Source: Acinetobacter lwoffii
Lineage (GTDB): Bacteria; Pseudomonadota; Gammaproteobacteria; Pseudomonadales; Moraxellaceae
DNA: 64,000 bases
NCBI RefSeq assembly: GCF_019048525.1
Contig: NZ_CP077369.1
Location: forward strand, 2,604,001 to 2,668,000
Reading direction: 5' to 3'
Positions 20,578 through 30,845 of this stretch are shown piece after piece. Position numbers and translations under genes: made by a program. The notes under the pieces were generated by a model. It was not told where the DNA came from, ran no database searches, and worked only from the letters and a program-made list of their open reading frames with translations. Each line of letters opens with the position of its first letter. Positions within the stretch are counted from its first letter, which is position 1.

Positions 20578-21786
20578 TCAGTTTAGACCTAATTTTTCTG
20601 CGACGTAATCTGTGTCTTTATCACCACGACCCGATAAGTTCACCACAATCTTGGTATCTTTTGGCAATTTACCCGCTTCACGAATGGCCCAAGCCACCGC
20701 ATGCGAACTTTCTAGTGCAGGAACAATTCCTTCTACACGTGAAAGGGTCATGAATGCATCCAGACATTCCTGATCGGTTGCAGTCGTATACTCAACCCGA
20801 CCCAAATCTTTAAGCAAGCTATGCTGCGGCCCCACACCCGGATAATCCAGACCAGAAGCAATTGAATGCACTGGCAATGGCTCGCCTTGTTCATCTTCAA
20901 GCACATAACAGGCCATCCCATGTAACTGGCTCGGTTTACCTAAAGTCAATGTTGCTGAGTGCTTGTCAGTATCCAGACCATGACCTGCCGGCTCAACGCC
21001 TACCAGTTTCACATCTGGTTCATTTAAAAATGCAGTGAATGCGCCCACTGCATTAGAACCGCCACCGACACAGGCAACGACATAATCAGGATTTGCACCA
21101 AAACGTTCATTGGCCTGAACTTTAATTTCATCACCAATAATCGACTGAAAATCACGAACCATCATCGGAAATGGATGCGGTCCAACCACCGAACCGATAG
21201 CATAGATGTAATTTTTCGGATCTTTCAAATATTCTTCAAAAGCACTGTCGACTGCATCTTTGAGTGTGGCTGTACCGCGAGTCACAGAAATCAGCTTGGC
21301 ACCCAGAATTTTCATCTTGACGACGTTTGGATGCTCTTTTTCGATATCCACCTGCCCCATATGAATTTCACACGGAATACCCACCAAGGCACATGCAGTT
21401 GCCAAAGCAACACCATGCTGGCCGGCACCAGTTTCTGCGATGACTTTGGTCTTGCCCATATATTTGGCCAGTAGTGCTTCACCTAGGCAATGATTAATCT
21501 TGTGCGCGCCAGTATGGTTCAGATCTTCACGTTTCAAATAAATCTGGGCTCCACCGAGCTGTTCAGAAAGACGTTTGGCATGAAATAGTGGACTTGGACG
21601 ACCGACATAATGAGCAAATAGGTCTTTCAATTCATTCTGAAATTCTTCAGTCTGACGAATTTCCTGATAGGCCACATTAATATCATCCATGGCCTGTTTC
21701 AGATCGGGTGGAATAAACTGACCGCCATATTGACCAAAAAAACCCTCTTCATTTGGTAACGCAATACCATTAATTTGATGAGCCAT
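20578..21786 (-). CDS. trpB: Tryptophan synthase beta-chain (stand-alone)
   Basis: A 402-residue PLP enzyme that makes L-tryptophan from indole and serine. Key motifs are present: [26 protein letters not shown] with the PLP lysine, [10 protein letters not shown] with the catalytic glutamate, the phosphate-binding [10 protein letters not shown], and SGRGDKD at the end. Notable differences from E. coli TrpB are the [20 protein letters not shown] segment and [11 protein letters not shown]. No trpA lies next to it; the neighbours are a CBS protein and a VWA protein. It may be the only beta subunit, with trpA elsewhere, or a second TrpB paralogue. Confidence 0.9.
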   Translation of the reverse strand: MAHQINGIALPNEEGFFGQYGGQFIPPDLKQAMDDINVAYQEIRQTEEFQNELKDLFAHYVGRPSPLFHAKRLSEQLGGAQIYLKREDLNHTGAHKINHCLGEALLAKYMGKTKVIAETGAGQHGVALATACALVGIPCEIHMGQVDIEKEHPNVVKMKILGAKLISVTRGTATLKDAVDSAFEEYLKDPKNYIYAIGSVVGPHPFPMMVRDFQSIIGDEIKVQANERFGANPDYVVACVGGGSNAVGAFTAFLNEPDVKLVGVEPAGHGLDTDKHSATLTLGKPSQLHGMACYVLEDEQGEPLPVHSIASGLDYPGVGPQHSLLKDLGRVEYTTATDQECLDAFMTLSRVEGIVPALESSHAVAWAIREAGKLPKDTKIVVNLSGRGDKDTDYVAEKLGLN

Positions 21787-21893
21787 AATGATGCCTGAAA
21801 TTTTAAATAAGAGATAATGAGTGACTTTATACTAGAATAATTTGTTTGAAATCACTAATAACTCTAACTAAAGTCACTTATAGATAAATGGAA

Positions 21894-23081
21894 TTAACGC
21901 GCCAGATATTTGGTCATGTCTTCAATGCCTTTCAGCGTCATTGGAAACATATGATTTTCAAATATCTGCTGGATCAGACCAATGGTATGGGTGTAATGCC
22001 AGTATTTTTCTTCTTCCGGATTCAGCCAGGCAGTTTTATCAAAATGCTGACGCAGACGCTGTAACCAGACCTGTCCAGCTTCATCATTCATATATTCAAC
22101 CGAACCACCGACAGAATTCAGCTCATACGGCGCCATACTGGCATCTCCGACCACAATCACGCGGTAATCACGGCCATAGGTATTGAACAAATCCCAGGTA
22201 TTGATGCGTGAACTGGAACGACGGACATTGTCTTTCCAGACATAGTCATACAGACAGTTATGGAAATAAAAATATTCCAGGGTTTTGAATTCGGTTTTCG
22301 CAGCACTGAACAACTTTTCACACTGGGCAATATGCGCATCCATCGAACCACCGACATCGAACAGCATTAAAACTTTGATGCGGTTACGACGCTCCGGTAC
22401 CAATTGTACATCCAGAATGCCCTGCTTGGCCGTTTCACGAATCGTCCCGTCAATATCCAGTTCTTCAGCAGCACCCTGACGGGCAAATTTTCGTAGACGG
22501 CGCAATGCCATCTGCATCTGGCGGCTACCCAAAATCTGTTCATCGTCCAGATTTCGATATTGGCGCTGTTCCCAGACTTTCACCGCAGAACGCTTACGCC
22601 CCGGCCCGCCAATACGCACACCTTCAGGATGATCGCCATAGGCACCAAAGGGTGAAGTGCCACCGGTACCCATCATCTTGTTGCCACCCTGATGTTTTTT
22701 ATGCTGTTCGCGCAGACGCTCTTCCAGCATTTTCATCAGTTCTTCCAGCGATCCGGCTTTTTTCAGCTCTTCGCGCTGCTCCGGGGTCAGATGCTTCTCG
22801 AGTAATTCGAGATCGAACCAGTCTTTGGGCAGCTTATGCACCTGATTCAGCAGCTCATCCAGATCAAAGGTCGCGATACCATCAAAATAGTCTTTCATAG
22901 CACGATCGAACTTATCGAAATAGCGCTCGTCCTTGACCATGACGGTTTTGGCCAGCTGATAGAATTCATCCTGATCGGCAAACACCAGACCTGCAGCAAC
23001 CGCCTGATTCAGGTCAATCAGCTCACGAGTCGATACCGGCACGCCGTATTTGCGTAAGGTATAAAACAGTCGCACAAACAT
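21894..23081 (-). CDS. VWA-domain (CoxE-like) protein
   Basis: A 395-residue protein. The N-terminal half is helical and charged (EELKKAGSLEELMKMLEERL) with a glycine-rich linker. The C-terminal half is a von Willebrand A domain with the metal site LMLFDVGGSMDAH, in which the usual DxSxS reads DxGxS. It lies 13 bases after a MoxR-type AAA+ ATPase in the same direction. MoxR-VWA pairs act as chaperones that mature or insert cofactors into large enzyme complexes. The client here is unknown. It is one of the better candidates for an uncharacterised system in this window. Confidence 0.9.
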   Translation of the reverse strand: MFVRLFYTLRKYGVPVSTRELIDLNQAVAAGLVFADQDEFYQLAKTVMVKDERYFDKFDRAMKDYFDGIATFDLDELLNQVHKLPKDWFDLELLEKHLTPEQREELKKAGSLEELMKMLEERLREQHKKHQGGNKMMGTGGTSPFGAYGDHPEGVRIGGPGRKRSAVKVWEQRQYRNLDDEQILGSRQMQMALRRLRKFARQGAAEELDIDGTIRETAKQGILDVQLVPERRNRIKVLMLFDVGGSMDAHIAQCEKLFSAAKTEFKTLEYFYFHNCLYDYVWKDNVRRSSSRINTWDLFNTYGRDYRVIVVGDASMAPYELNSVGGSVEYMNDEAGQVWLQRLRQHFDKTAWLNPEEEKYWHYTHTIGLIQQIFENHMFPMTLKGIEDMTKYLAR

Positions 23082-23094
23082 GCGTGTTTCTCCC

Positions 23095-23946
23095 TTAACG
23101 ACGTGACATAAATGCTAGACGTTCGAGCAACTGCACATCTTGCTCATTCTTGATTAATGCGCCGTACAGGGGCGGAATTGCTTTGGATTTATCAGTATTG
23201 CGCAGAATATCTTCCGGCATGTCGTCAGCCATAAGCAGGCTGAGCCAGTCGATCAGTTCAGAAGTTGAAGGTGGTTTTTTTAAACCCGGAATCTGACGTA
23301 ATTTAAAGAAGACTTGCAAAGCCTCATTGACCAATGTGGTCGAGATATTGGCAAAATGCACATCGATGATTTCACGCATGGTGGCTTCATCCGGGAATTC
23401 GATGTAATGGAAGAAGCAACGACGCAGGAAAGCATCTGGCAATTCTTTTTCATTATTTGAGGTAATGATCACGATTGGGCGCTGAGTTGCCGTAATGGTT
23501 TCGCCAGTCTCGTACACATAGAACGACATTTTATCGAGTTCATGCAGCAAGTCATTTGGAAACTCGATGTCTGCCTTATCAATTTCATCAATCAACAGGA
23601 CACAGCGCTCTTCACTGGTAAACGCTTCCCATAATTTACCCGGCTTGATGTAGTTCTTGATGTCATAGACACGGTCATCACCCAACTGACTATCGCGCAA
23701 GCGGGATACGGCATCGTATTCATACAGGCCTTGTTGTGCTTTGGTAGTGGACTTGATGTGCCAGGTGATCAGCTTCAAACCCAGACTTTCTGCAACTTGC
23801 TCGGCCAGCAAAGTCTTACCTGTACCCGGCTCACCTTTGACCAGCAATGGTTTTTGCAAACTGCGTGCAGCTTTCACCGCAAGTTTTAAACTGTCAGTCG
23901 CAATGTACTGATCGGTACCTGAAAATTGTTGAATATCAGCAGACAT
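23095..23946 (-). CDS. MoxR-family AAA+ ATPase
   Basis: A 283-residue cytoplasmic ATPase. Walker A is GEPGTGKT (residues 38-45), Walker B is VLLIDEID (116-123), sensor 1 is VIITSNNEKELP, and the arginine-rich RRCFFHYIEFP follows. The C-terminal lid is helical. MoxR ATPases work with VWA proteins as metal or cofactor chaperones. It heads a unit with the VWA gene (13-base gap) and follows, within 20 bases, a small membrane-protein gene (23967-24350), so all may be one operon. Confidence 0.94.
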   Translation of the reverse strand: MSADIQQFSGTDQYIATDSLKLAVKAARSLQKPLLVKGEPGTGKTLLAEQVAESLGLKLITWHIKSTTKAQQGLYEYDAVSRLRDSQLGDDRVYDIKNYIKPGKLWEAFTSEERCVLLIDEIDKADIEFPNDLLHELDKMSFYVYETGETITATQRPIVIITSNNEKELPDAFLRRCFFHYIEFPDEATMREIIDVHFANISTTLVNEALQVFFKLRQIPGLKKPPSTSELIDWLSLLMADDMPEDILRNTDKSKAIPPLYGALIKNEQDVQLLERLAFMSRR

Positions 23947-23966
23947 GATTGAACCTTATTTTTTAC

Positions 23967-24350
23967 TTACAGCGGTGAACTTTTCTCGTGAACACGAATA
24001 TTACTTTTGTTCGACACATAGGTCGACCAGCAATAGCCAATCACAGATCCAATCCCAATAACAAATAAAATAAGTGACGCATTAATCCAAACCAGGGACT
24101 GCTCTTTGGTCAGCACCCCAAATAACAGACCGAAGATCGCGGGTGCAATGGATGCATTCGCCCCCTCGGATACCGTCGGTGTTAGCAGAATGGCAAAGGC
24201 TACAATCCACAAAAAACCGCCCATGGGTTTAGGCAGACGCTTGGTCACGCCATACCAGCACCATAAAGCAATCAGGCTGCCGAGCAGATAAACTGCAACG
24301 GCAATGCTCTGTTCAGGAATTGAGTCTAATACAGCCACATAACCATTCAT
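23967..24350 (-). CDS. Small multi-pass membrane protein, unknown function
   Basis: A 127-residue protein with about four membrane spans (SIAVAVYLLGSLIALWCW, GFLWIVAFAILLTP, SIAPAIFGLLFGVL, ASLILFVIGIGSVIGYCW) and a short charged C-terminus. No family is recognised. It sits between the YcgL gene and the MoxR gene with gaps of about 20 bases on both sides, in the same direction, so cotranscription with the MoxR-VWA pair is likely. Confidence 0.82.
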   Translation of the reverse strand: MNGYVAVLDSIPEQSIAVAVYLLGSLIALWCWYGVTKRLPKPMGGFLWIVAFAILLTPTVSEGANASIAPAIFGLLFGVLTKEQSLVWINASLILFVIGIGSVIGYCWSTYVSNKSNIRVHEKSSPL

Positions 24351-24371
24351 TTCACAACTCCTGAATTAACA

Positions 24372-24677
24372 TTAAGCACCGCGTAAACCTTCTGGTGCCA
24401 CAGCGTTTGGATCAATCAAGCCTTCTGGCGGCATTTGCAGGAAGAAACCGCGGGTTTCAATAGAATCCATGACATGCAAGACATTGGCACGTGCCAGTTT
24501 ACGGGATTCGCTTAATTCAAGATGCATGACAAAAGTCGCACGTCCAAATGCTGCCTGTACTGCTTCAGTCAATACGCTTAAAGGTTCGAATGTTTCAGCT
24601 TCGCTTTCATTCGCAGGACGCGCCACATACAGATACATTTCACTTTTTTTGCTGGATTTGTAGATAGACACTTGCAT
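24372..24677 (-). CDS. YcgL domain protein
   Basis: A 101-residue cytoplasmic protein matching the YcgL domain: [15 protein letters not shown] at the start and the signature [12 protein letters not shown] near the end, with a hydrophobic [15 protein letters not shown] core. Its function is unknown. In many gammaproteobacteria ycgL neighbours rnd, as here (rnd lies upstream). It probably begins the small-protein, MoxR and VWA transcription unit. Confidence 0.86.
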   Translation of the reverse strand: MQVSIYKSSKKSEMYLYVARPANESEAETFEPLSVLTEAVQAAFGRATFVMHLELSESRKLARANVLHVMDSIETRGFFLQMPPEGLIDPNAVAPEGLRGA

Positions 24678-24807
24678 ATTTCAAACGACTTTTCTGGAAA
24701 AACAACCGCAAGGATACATCAAAAAAAAGACAGAAACATTAGCCACGTCTCATGCATCAGTCGTGATTTTGTATAATTGCTTTTTCTTTAACCAATCCTG
24801 TAGCCAA

Positions 24808-25950
24808 TCACTCGCTGACTTTCATCTGGGTAGACAGATAAGATTCATCCTGATGCAATACCTGAATCAGTGGCTGAGTCAATAACTCATAGCGCCAGCC
24901 AAGCAGATAATCCGGCAGATCCTGCTCGTCCTTATGAAAGACCACATGTTGATACAAGGCATTCAGCCATTTCTTACGCATCAGGACTTCTTTAGGAATT
25001 GAGGTTTCATTGACGACATTCTGAATAATTGAGTCAATTTTTTCGCCAATATCTTTGGAAGAATGGCGAATTGGACGTGCCAGACGTAAAGGCCAATTTG
25101 CCGGCTCCGGCAGGAATTTCAGTAAATCTAAAATCGTTTTACCATGCTCACGAACCACATTCGAACGAATGTCTTTCACATGACTCAGCTGGAAATTATT
25201 GCGCGGGAATTTTTCCACCAGATCAATCATGCTGGCATTTTTCAAAATGAAACTGCGTGGCTGATTCAGTGCTTTGGCAATCTGATCACGCCAAACCATT
25301 AATTGCTGCAATTGCATCAGCTGACGGCGTGAATGCCGGTAATTGCCGACATCCTGATACAACAAGGCAGTTGGGGTATCTTCGCCAATTTCCTGAGTCA
25401 GAAAACGGCAATCTTGCAAGGCAAAATCCAGCAGATCTTTCGACTCCAGATCCCGTTTGATTTTCTCTGACAGTTGCACCAGATAATGCACATCATTGGC
25501 AGCATAGAGCAACTGTTCGGAACTGAGTGGACGCGCCAGCCAGTCAGAACGGGTCTGGTCTTTTTCGATATCGACTTCCAACATCTGCTTCAGCGCATTT
25601 TGATAGCTGACTTGCAGACCATGCCCCAAAAATGACATGCCGACCTGGGTATCAAACACATTACTCAGCGATTTCTTCTGGGTATAGTGATAGATCAGAT
25701 CGATATCTTCACTACAGGCATGAAAAATATTCTGCTGTGCGTTAAAAATTTTATTAAGGAACTCAGTCAGATCTAGCGTGGTTCCATCCAACAAATAGAC
25801 CTTATTGTCTACGTTAATCTGAAAAACACCCAGCTTAGGCCATAAGGTATCAACCTTGATAAACTCGGTATCCAGCCCATACACTGAATTCTGATCCATC
25901 AGCTTCAGTACATGAGTTAAGTCGTTTTGATGTTGAATAAATTGAAACAT
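24808..25950 (-). CDS. rnd: Ribonuclease D
   Basis: A 380-residue 3'-5' exoribonuclease acting in tRNA 3' maturation. The DEDD exonuclease domain shows GLDTEF (D27, E29), HACSEDIDL (about residues 77-85) and YAANDVHYL with the tyrosine of the DEDDy class. A HRDC domain follows around RRQLMQLQQLMVWRDQIAKA. Length is normal (E. coli 375). It is a single gene upstream of ycgL. Confidence 0.95.
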   Translation of the reverse strand: MFQFIQHQNDLTHVLKLMDQNSVYGLDTEFIKVDTLWPKLGVFQINVDNKVYLLDGTTLDLTEFLNKIFNAQQNIFHACSEDIDLIYHYTQKKSLSNVFDTQVGMSFLGHGLQVSYQNALKQMLEVDIEKDQTRSDWLARPLSSEQLLYAANDVHYLVQLSEKIKRDLESKDLLDFALQDCRFLTQEIGEDTPTALLYQDVGNYRHSRRQLMQLQQLMVWRDQIAKALNQPRSFILKNASMIDLVEKFPRNNFQLSHVKDIRSNVVREHGKTILDLLKFLPEPANWPLRLARPIRHSSKDIGEKIDSIIQNVVNETSIPKEVLMRKKWLNALYQHVVFHKDEQDLPDYLLGWRYELLTQPLIQVLHQDESYLSTQMKVSE

Positions 25951-26128
25951 AGAACTGAGTCTAAGATTAGATTCTCGATAGATCCATATTAACTGATCTA
26001 TAGAATTTTTGTATAAAAAATAACGTCAATTCTGCCCTATTTCCTAAAAAATGGCGCTTACTTATCAGGATTTATATTCTAATTAATATCTTTTTTATAT
26101 TAAAACTAACAAGATATTTAAGCTTAGC

Positions 26129-26725
26129 TTACTTCATGCGCATCCGGTTATGTACTGCCTGACTCAAGGTATGACTGTCGACATATTCCAGCTCACCACC
26201 TTGTGGTACGCCCTGGGCAATTCGGGTCATCTGGATCGGCAAATGCTTACTGGCCTCAACCAGATAATGCGCCGTAGCCTGACCTTCTACCGTGGCATTG
26301 GTTGCCAGAATCACTTCTTTCACCTGACCATTGGCCAAACGATGCAATAAGTACGGAATACCGATTTCTTCGGGACCAATACCATCCAGTGGCGATAAAT
26401 GTCCGCCCAATACATGATATTTACCTCTGAAACTACCACTTTGCTCAATCGCCATGACATCTGCAGGTGATTCCACTACACAGAGCAGTTCATCATCACG
26501 ATCCAGAGAGCTGCAAATATTGCAGACTTCGTCTTCGGTCAGAGAATGACAGACTGAACATTCATGAATGTGATTGGTTGCCTCAGTCAGCGCATGTGCC
26601 AGACCAATAGCACCCTCACGATTTTTCATGATCATATGCAATGCCATACGTTGAGCCGATTTCGGCCCAACGCTTGGCAAAATGCGTAATGCTTGAACGA
26701 GTTGATCAAAACGATCACTAAACAT
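26129..26725 (-). CDS. recR: Recombination mediator RecR
   Basis: A 198-residue subunit of the RecFOR pathway that helps load RecA on gapped DNA. It contains a helix-hairpin-helix (LRILPSVGPKSAQRMALH), a zinc finger (CSVCHSLTEDEVCNIC), a Toprim domain (LLCVVESPADVMAIE) and GVPQGGELEYVD at the end. The frame also reads from a further upstream codon at 26755, but ATG 26725 gives the normal family length and avoids overlapping the ybaB stop at 26739. It is the classical ybaB-recR pair. Confidence 0.95.
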   Translation of the reverse strand: MFSDRFDQLVQALRILPSVGPKSAQRMALHMIMKNREGAIGLAHALTEATNHIHECSVCHSLTEDEVCNICSSLDRDDELLCVVESPADVMAIEQSGSFRGKYHVLGGHLSPLDGIGPEEIGIPYLLHRLANGQVKEVILATNATVEGQATAHYLVEASKHLPIQMTRIAQGVPQGGELEYVDSHTLSQAVHNRMRMK

Positions 26726-26738
26726 TGCGCATTCTTCC

Positions 26739-27068
26739 TTAGAACATACCTGCAAGACCAGGCGGCAAACCCATGCCTGAGTTTGCTGCTTTCATTCTTT
26801 CGTCAGATACCACTTCTGCCTGACGTGCTGCATCATTCATTGCAGCTGCAATCAGGTCTTCAATCATGTCTGGATCATCCTGAAGTAATTCAGGATTGAT
26901 TTCGATACGTTTCACCACGTTACGGCAAGTCATGGTTACTTTCACTAGACCACCACCCGCCTCGGCATGCACTTCAGTTTGCGCAAGCTCTTCTTTGGCT
27001 TTTTTTACGTTATTTTCAACTTCTTTCTGCATGCGCTGAGCTTGCTGCATCAACATGTTAATGTTCAT
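26739..27068 (-). CDS. ybaB: YbaB/EbfC nucleoid-associated protein
   Basis: A 109-residue DNA-binding protein. It starts with a coiled coil ([20 protein letters not shown]), followed by the [15 protein letters not shown] core. It is known as a small nucleoid-associated factor whose gene usually precedes recR, as here. The good ribosome site GGAGATAT precedes the start. Confidence 0.95.
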   Translation of the reverse strand: MNINMLMQQAQRMQKEVENNVKKAKEELAQTEVHAEAGGGLVKVTMTCRNVVKRIEINPELLQDDPDMIEDLIAAAMNDAARQAEVVSDERMKAANSGMGLPPGLAGMF

Positions 27069-27096
27069 AAATATCTCCGAACATAAATTTATAAAA

Positions 27097-28284
27097 TTAA
27101 ATCAGGTCTAAACCGCGACGAATATCCTGGATAATATCACCAATCTCTTCCAAACCAACAGATACGCGAATTAAACCTTCACGAATACCAGCGGCTTCTT
27201 TGGCTTCAGGCGACAATTTACCGTGTGTCGTGGTCGCCGGATGGGTAATAGTCGATTTTACATCGCCCAGATTGCCGGTAATCGAGATAAACTGGGTATT
27301 GTCAATGACAGTCCACGCTTCCTCACGGCCACCTTTGACTTCAAAAGACACAATACCGCCAAAACCGCTCTGCTGTTTTGCTGCCAGTTCATGACCGACA
27401 TGCTCAGGCAGGCCCGCATAATATACTTTTTCTACTTTTGGATGCTGATTCAAAAATTCAGCCAGTTGCTGAGCATTTGCTGAATGTTCACGCATACGCA
27501 AACGTAGTGTCTCCAAGCCTTTCAGGAAGACCCAAGCATTGAATGGGCTCATTGACGGGCCTGTGGTACGCACGTAGCCGAAGATTTCTTCTAGTAACTT
27601 GTGATTACCTACGACAGCACCACCCAAGGCGCGGCCCTGACCATCCAGATATTTAGTCGCAGAATACACTACCAGGTCTGCACCAAATTTGATTGGTTGT
27701 TGTAACACTGGTGTACAGAAGCTGTTATCAATCGCCAGTAAAGCATCATTGGCATGCGCAATATCAGCGAGTCCCTGTATATCGGCTACTTCCGCTAAAG
27801 GATTCGATGGAGATTCAACAAAGAGAATTTTTGTTTCAGGCTTGATGGCATTTTTCCATGCATCAAGATCGGTCAAATCAACGAAATCAACGCTGACGCC
27901 AAATTTTGCGACATATTTTTCAAACATGGAAACCGTAGAACCGAAGACTGCACGTGAACAAATCACATGATCGCCTGCTTTTAAAAAAGCCATCATCACT
28001 GCCATAATGGCTGCCATACCCGAACTGGTGGCGACGGCGCGTTCTGCACCTTCAAGTGCAGCCAGACGCTTTTCAAACATGGCAACGGTCGGATTGGTAA
28101 AGCGAGAATAGATATTGCCCGGTTCCTGGCCTGAGAATTTGGCTGCGGCTTCTGCAGCATTTTCATAAACAAAGGACGATGTTAGAAAAATCGGTTCGCC
28201 ATGCTCACCTTCAAAAGTGCGGGTATGACCGGTACGAATGGCTAAAGTTTCTAATTGGTAAGAAATATCGTCTTGCTGGCTCAT
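27097..28284 (-). CDS. metZ: O-succinylhomoserine sulfhydrylase
   Basis: A 395-residue PLP enzyme of the Cys/Met metabolism family that makes homocysteine from O-succinylhomoserine and sulfide. It shows [20 protein letters not shown], the glycine turn [21 protein letters not shown], the cofactor lysine in [12 protein letters not shown], and the C-terminal [12 protein letters not shown]. The metZ type is favoured over cystathionine synthase by overall similarity to MetZ proteins and by Acinetobacter physiology, but this needs a tree to prove. It is downstream of a divergent promoter region shared with the PhaC-like gene. Confidence 0.9.
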   Translation of the reverse strand: MSQQDDISYQLETLAIRTGHTRTFEGEHGEPIFLTSSFVYENAAEAAAKFSGQEPGNIYSRFTNPTVAMFEKRLAALEGAERAVATSSGMAAIMAVMMAFLKAGDHVICSRAVFGSTVSMFEKYVAKFGVSVDFVDLTDLDAWKNAIKPETKILFVESPSNPLAEVADIQGLADIAHANDALLAIDNSFCTPVLQQPIKFGADLVVYSATKYLDGQGRALGGAVVGNHKLLEEIFGYVRTTGPSMSPFNAWVFLKGLETLRLRMREHSANAQQLAEFLNQHPKVEKVYYAGLPEHVGHELAAKQQSGFGGIVSFEVKGGREEAWTVIDNTQFISITGNLGDVKSTITHPATTTHGKLSPEAKEAAGIREGLIRVSVGLEEIGDIIQDIRRGLDLI

Positions 28285-28426
28285 CGCTTTACCTCAGCCC
28301 TCAGGCTGCCTTTTGTAAAAATTTGCCAACATTTTGAGCGCCTAAGCTATTTCAGGTCAAGGCATAATAAGCGATTATTGCTTAGACTTCGATCAATCCT
28401 CCCGCGGATACGGATATTTTATTTAC

Positions 28427-29524
28427 ATGATTCAGTTAAAACAAAACTTTCAGCGCCAGCAAAAAAAATTGAAACACCTCAGCACCCGGGTGTTTAATGC
28501 CTCCTCACTGATCCTGTCGCAAAAAAACCCTTTTGAATATATTGCCGGCACCGAGTTTTGCAAGATTCGTTATTACGCTTCACCTGAGAAAAAATATAAG
28601 GAGCCTCTGGTTTTCATCGCACCGTTAGCCATTAATATGGATATCTATGATCTGTATCCTTATCGCTCTCTGGTCAAGCATTTTCAGCATAGCGGTTTTG
28701 ATGTCTATCTGGTGGAATGGAAACGCTTTAACTTTAAGCACCGTCACCTGAATTTTTTATCTTTTATCGATGCAGCCATTCCTCAATCCATTGAAACCAT
28801 CTGCAAGCATTCAGGCAGTCAGTTCATTTCCTTACACGGCTGGAGTATGGCTGGGGTGTTTGTCACGCTCTATACAGCCCTGCATTCGCCTGAACATGTC
28901 AAGAATCTGATCGTGGTGGGCAGTCCTATCGACAGTTATGCGTCAGGACGTGTCGGTAAACTTTTTTCTACGACCAATAAACTGATCTCTAAAAACAAAA
29001 ATCTGCAACAGGCCATTCATCAAGGACTGATTCCAAAGCAATATATTCATACGCCGGGTATTGTAAATGCCTTGGGCTTTAAATTACTCGATCCGATTGG
29101 CTGGCTCAAAAGCCAGAAACAGTTTCTGTTAAATCTGGATCATGTCGAAGATGTCTATGAACACGCCACCATGGGGAATTTCCTGAACAAGATGATTGAT
29201 TATCCAGGTGGGATTAATCAGGACATGGTGCTGCATTTATGGCTGCAAAATCCTTTAAAACAGGGTTCTATCACTTTGAATGGTCGTATCATTGATCTTA
29301 AAAATATCAGTTGCTCCCTATTGGTGGGTGCAGGTCAAACCGATCAGATTGTCACAGAACAGTCAGCTAAGCCTTTGATGGAATTGACAAGTAGCCAGGA
29401 TAAGACGTTTACTCTTATACCGGGTGGTCATCTTGGACTCATGTCGAACCAGAAAACAGCAAATACATTCTGGCCAAAAATGACGACCTGGCTGATGCAG
29501 CGCTCTACACGTCTTGATGCTTAG
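28427..29524 (+). CDS. PhaC-like alpha/beta hydrolase
   Basis: A 365-residue alpha/beta-hydrolase resembling the catalytic part of poly(3-hydroxyalkanoate) synthases. The segments PLVFIAPLAINMDIYDLYPY, SGFDVYLVEWKR and LHGWSMAGVFVTLY are like PhaC. The nucleophile box is GWSMAG, with serine instead of the cysteine of true PhaC, and the late GGHLGLMS holds the histidine. Serine rather than cysteine suggests a lipase or thioesterase relative, not a working polymer synthase. It is divergent from metZ. Confidence 0.8.
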   Translation: MIQLKQNFQRQQKKLKHLSTRVFNASSLILSQKNPFEYIAGTEFCKIRYYASPEKKYKEPLVFIAPLAINMDIYDLYPYRSLVKHFQHSGFDVYLVEWKRFNFKHRHLNFLSFIDAAIPQSIETICKHSGSQFISLHGWSMAGVFVTLYTALHSPEHVKNLIVVGSPIDSYASGRVGKLFSTTNKLISKNKNLQQAIHQGLIPKQYIHTPGIVNALGFKLLDPIGWLKSQKQFLLNLDHVEDVYEHATMGNFLNKMIDYPGGINQDMVLHLWLQNPLKQGSITLNGRIIDLKNISCSLLVGAGQTDQIVTEQSAKPLMELTSSQDKTFTLIPGGHLGLMSNQKTANTFWPKMTTWLMQRSTRLDA

Positions 29525-29585
29525 TGTAGATTCCCCGCACCAGAAAAAATATTAAATAGATTTAAACATATTCAGAGGGTACAGC

Positions 29586-30458
29586 ATGATTCAGTCAGTG
29601 GCATTTATCGGCTTAGGTGCAATGGGTTTTCGTATGGCAGCACATTTACCCAAGCATTTTGATACGGTCTACGTCTGGAACCGCAGCTTTAACAAGGCAG
29701 AGCAACATGCTGCTGAATATGGCACCCAGGCCGTAACCTTGGAACAGGCCGCACAGGCAGATGTGATTTTTTCCTGCCTGCCCACCAGTGCCGATGTAGA
29801 ACAACTTCTGGAAAATTTACCGCTTAAATCCGGTTCAGTCTGGGTCGACTGCACCAGTGGTGTACCAGATTCTGCTCAAAAACTGGCAGCACAACTGGCT
29901 GAACAGGGGGTAATCTTTCTGGATGCACCGGTCAGTGGCCAAACCGTTGGTGCTGAAAATGGTACTTTAACCGTGATGGTAGGCGGTAATGTGCAGGGTT
30001 ATGAAAAAGCCCTTCCTGCGATGCAGGCTTTTGGCAAGCTGATCAAGCATGTCGGTGAATCTGGCGCGGGTTTTGCAGTGAAGGCCGTAAATAATATGTT
30101 AATGGCTGTAAACCTGTGTGCCGTCGCAGAAGGCTTTACTACACTGAAAGCGCATGGGGTAAACCTTCATGAAGCGCTGGATTGTATTAATGCTTCAAGT
30201 GGTAAAAGTATGGTGACTGAAACCGTATTACCACAGCGTATTTTAAATCGCAGTTTTCCTGTAACCTTTGCCCTGCCACTCTTGGCCAAAGATACAGGTA
30301 TCGCAATCGACCTTGCGCGTGAAGCCAAACTTTCTGCGCCTGTGCTCTCGTTGACCCAGAATCTGATTCAGGCGGCCAGCGATCTGTCGGATAAAAACAG
30401 TGATTTTTCCAGTGCTGTGAAAATGTATGAATCATGGAGTAATATTACCATCGAGTAA
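29586..30458 (+). CDS. NAD(P)-dependent oxidoreductase, beta-hydroxyacid dehydrogenase family
   Basis: A 290-residue enzyme of the 3-hydroxyisobutyrate / tartronate-semialdehyde reductase family. The Rossmann motif [10 protein letters not shown] lies at the N-terminus, the substrate signature is [16 protein letters not shown], and the catalytic lysine sits in VKAVNNMLM. The C-terminal helical domain is complete. The true substrate (a small beta-hydroxyacid or succinic-semialdehyde-like compound) cannot be chosen from sequence. It follows the PhaC-like gene in the same direction with a 61-base gap, so the two may share a transcript. Confidence 0.88.
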   Translation: MIQSVAFIGLGAMGFRMAAHLPKHFDTVYVWNRSFNKAEQHAAEYGTQAVTLEQAAQADVIFSCLPTSADVEQLLENLPLKSGSVWVDCTSGVPDSAQKLAAQLAEQGVIFLDAPVSGQTVGAENGTLTVMVGGNVQGYEKALPAMQAFGKLIKHVGESGAGFAVKAVNNMLMAVNLCAVAEGFTTLKAHGVNLHEALDCINASSGKSMVTETVLPQRILNRSFPVTFALPLLAKDTGIAIDLAREAKLSAPVLSLTQNLIQAASDLSDKNSDFSSAVKMYESWSNITIE

Positions 30459-30544
30459 TATCTCGCCATTGAATAATGATAACGAAACCTCATATTGTGA
30501 CTAGTAGGCAGGCACATATAGTGGATAACCCAGAGGAAACTCTC

Positions 30545-30814
30545 ATGAAGAAATTTTCTGTTGCAGCATTGATTGGCTTTGCAACTTTGTTCGGGGCTTC
30601 AACATCGGTTCTTGCATCTGAACAAGAGTGCAAAAAATTAAAAAATGATCATGACGTGATTTATGCGTCTAAAGGTTTCTGTTTCAAAGATCCTGAAGCA
30701 AAAGCCAAGTTTGGTAATGACAATTGCTATACAACCAAGCCAAAATTCTCGGAAAAAGAGCAACAACGTCTTGACGCGATCAAAGATCGTCAGAAAGAAT
30801 TGAACTGTAAATAA
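30545..30814 (+). CDS. Exported YARHG-like small protein
   Basis: An 89-residue exported protein. The start at ATG 30545 has a strong ribosome site (AGAGGA) and gives a signal peptide (MKKFSVAALIGFATLFGAST then SVLA). The frame continues upstream to 30476, but no ribosome site is visible there. The mature part has the YARHG-like pattern IYASKGFCFKD and four cysteines (CKKL, GFCF, NCYT, LNC) that could form two disulphides. The role is unknown; YARHG proteins are periplasmic. Confidence 0.8.
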   Translation: MKKFSVAALIGFATLFGASTSVLASEQECKKLKNDHDVIYASKGFCFKDPEAKAKFGNDNCYTTKPKFSEKEQQRLDAIKDRQKELNCK

Positions 30815-30845
30815 TTCAGTTTAATGACGCTCAAGGAATATACTT

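Noticed and set aside
22157-23057. Open frames of up to 131 codons opposite the VWA gene
   Set aside because: They are antisense shadows of a well-supported gene with recognisable domains, and they lack their own ribosome sites.
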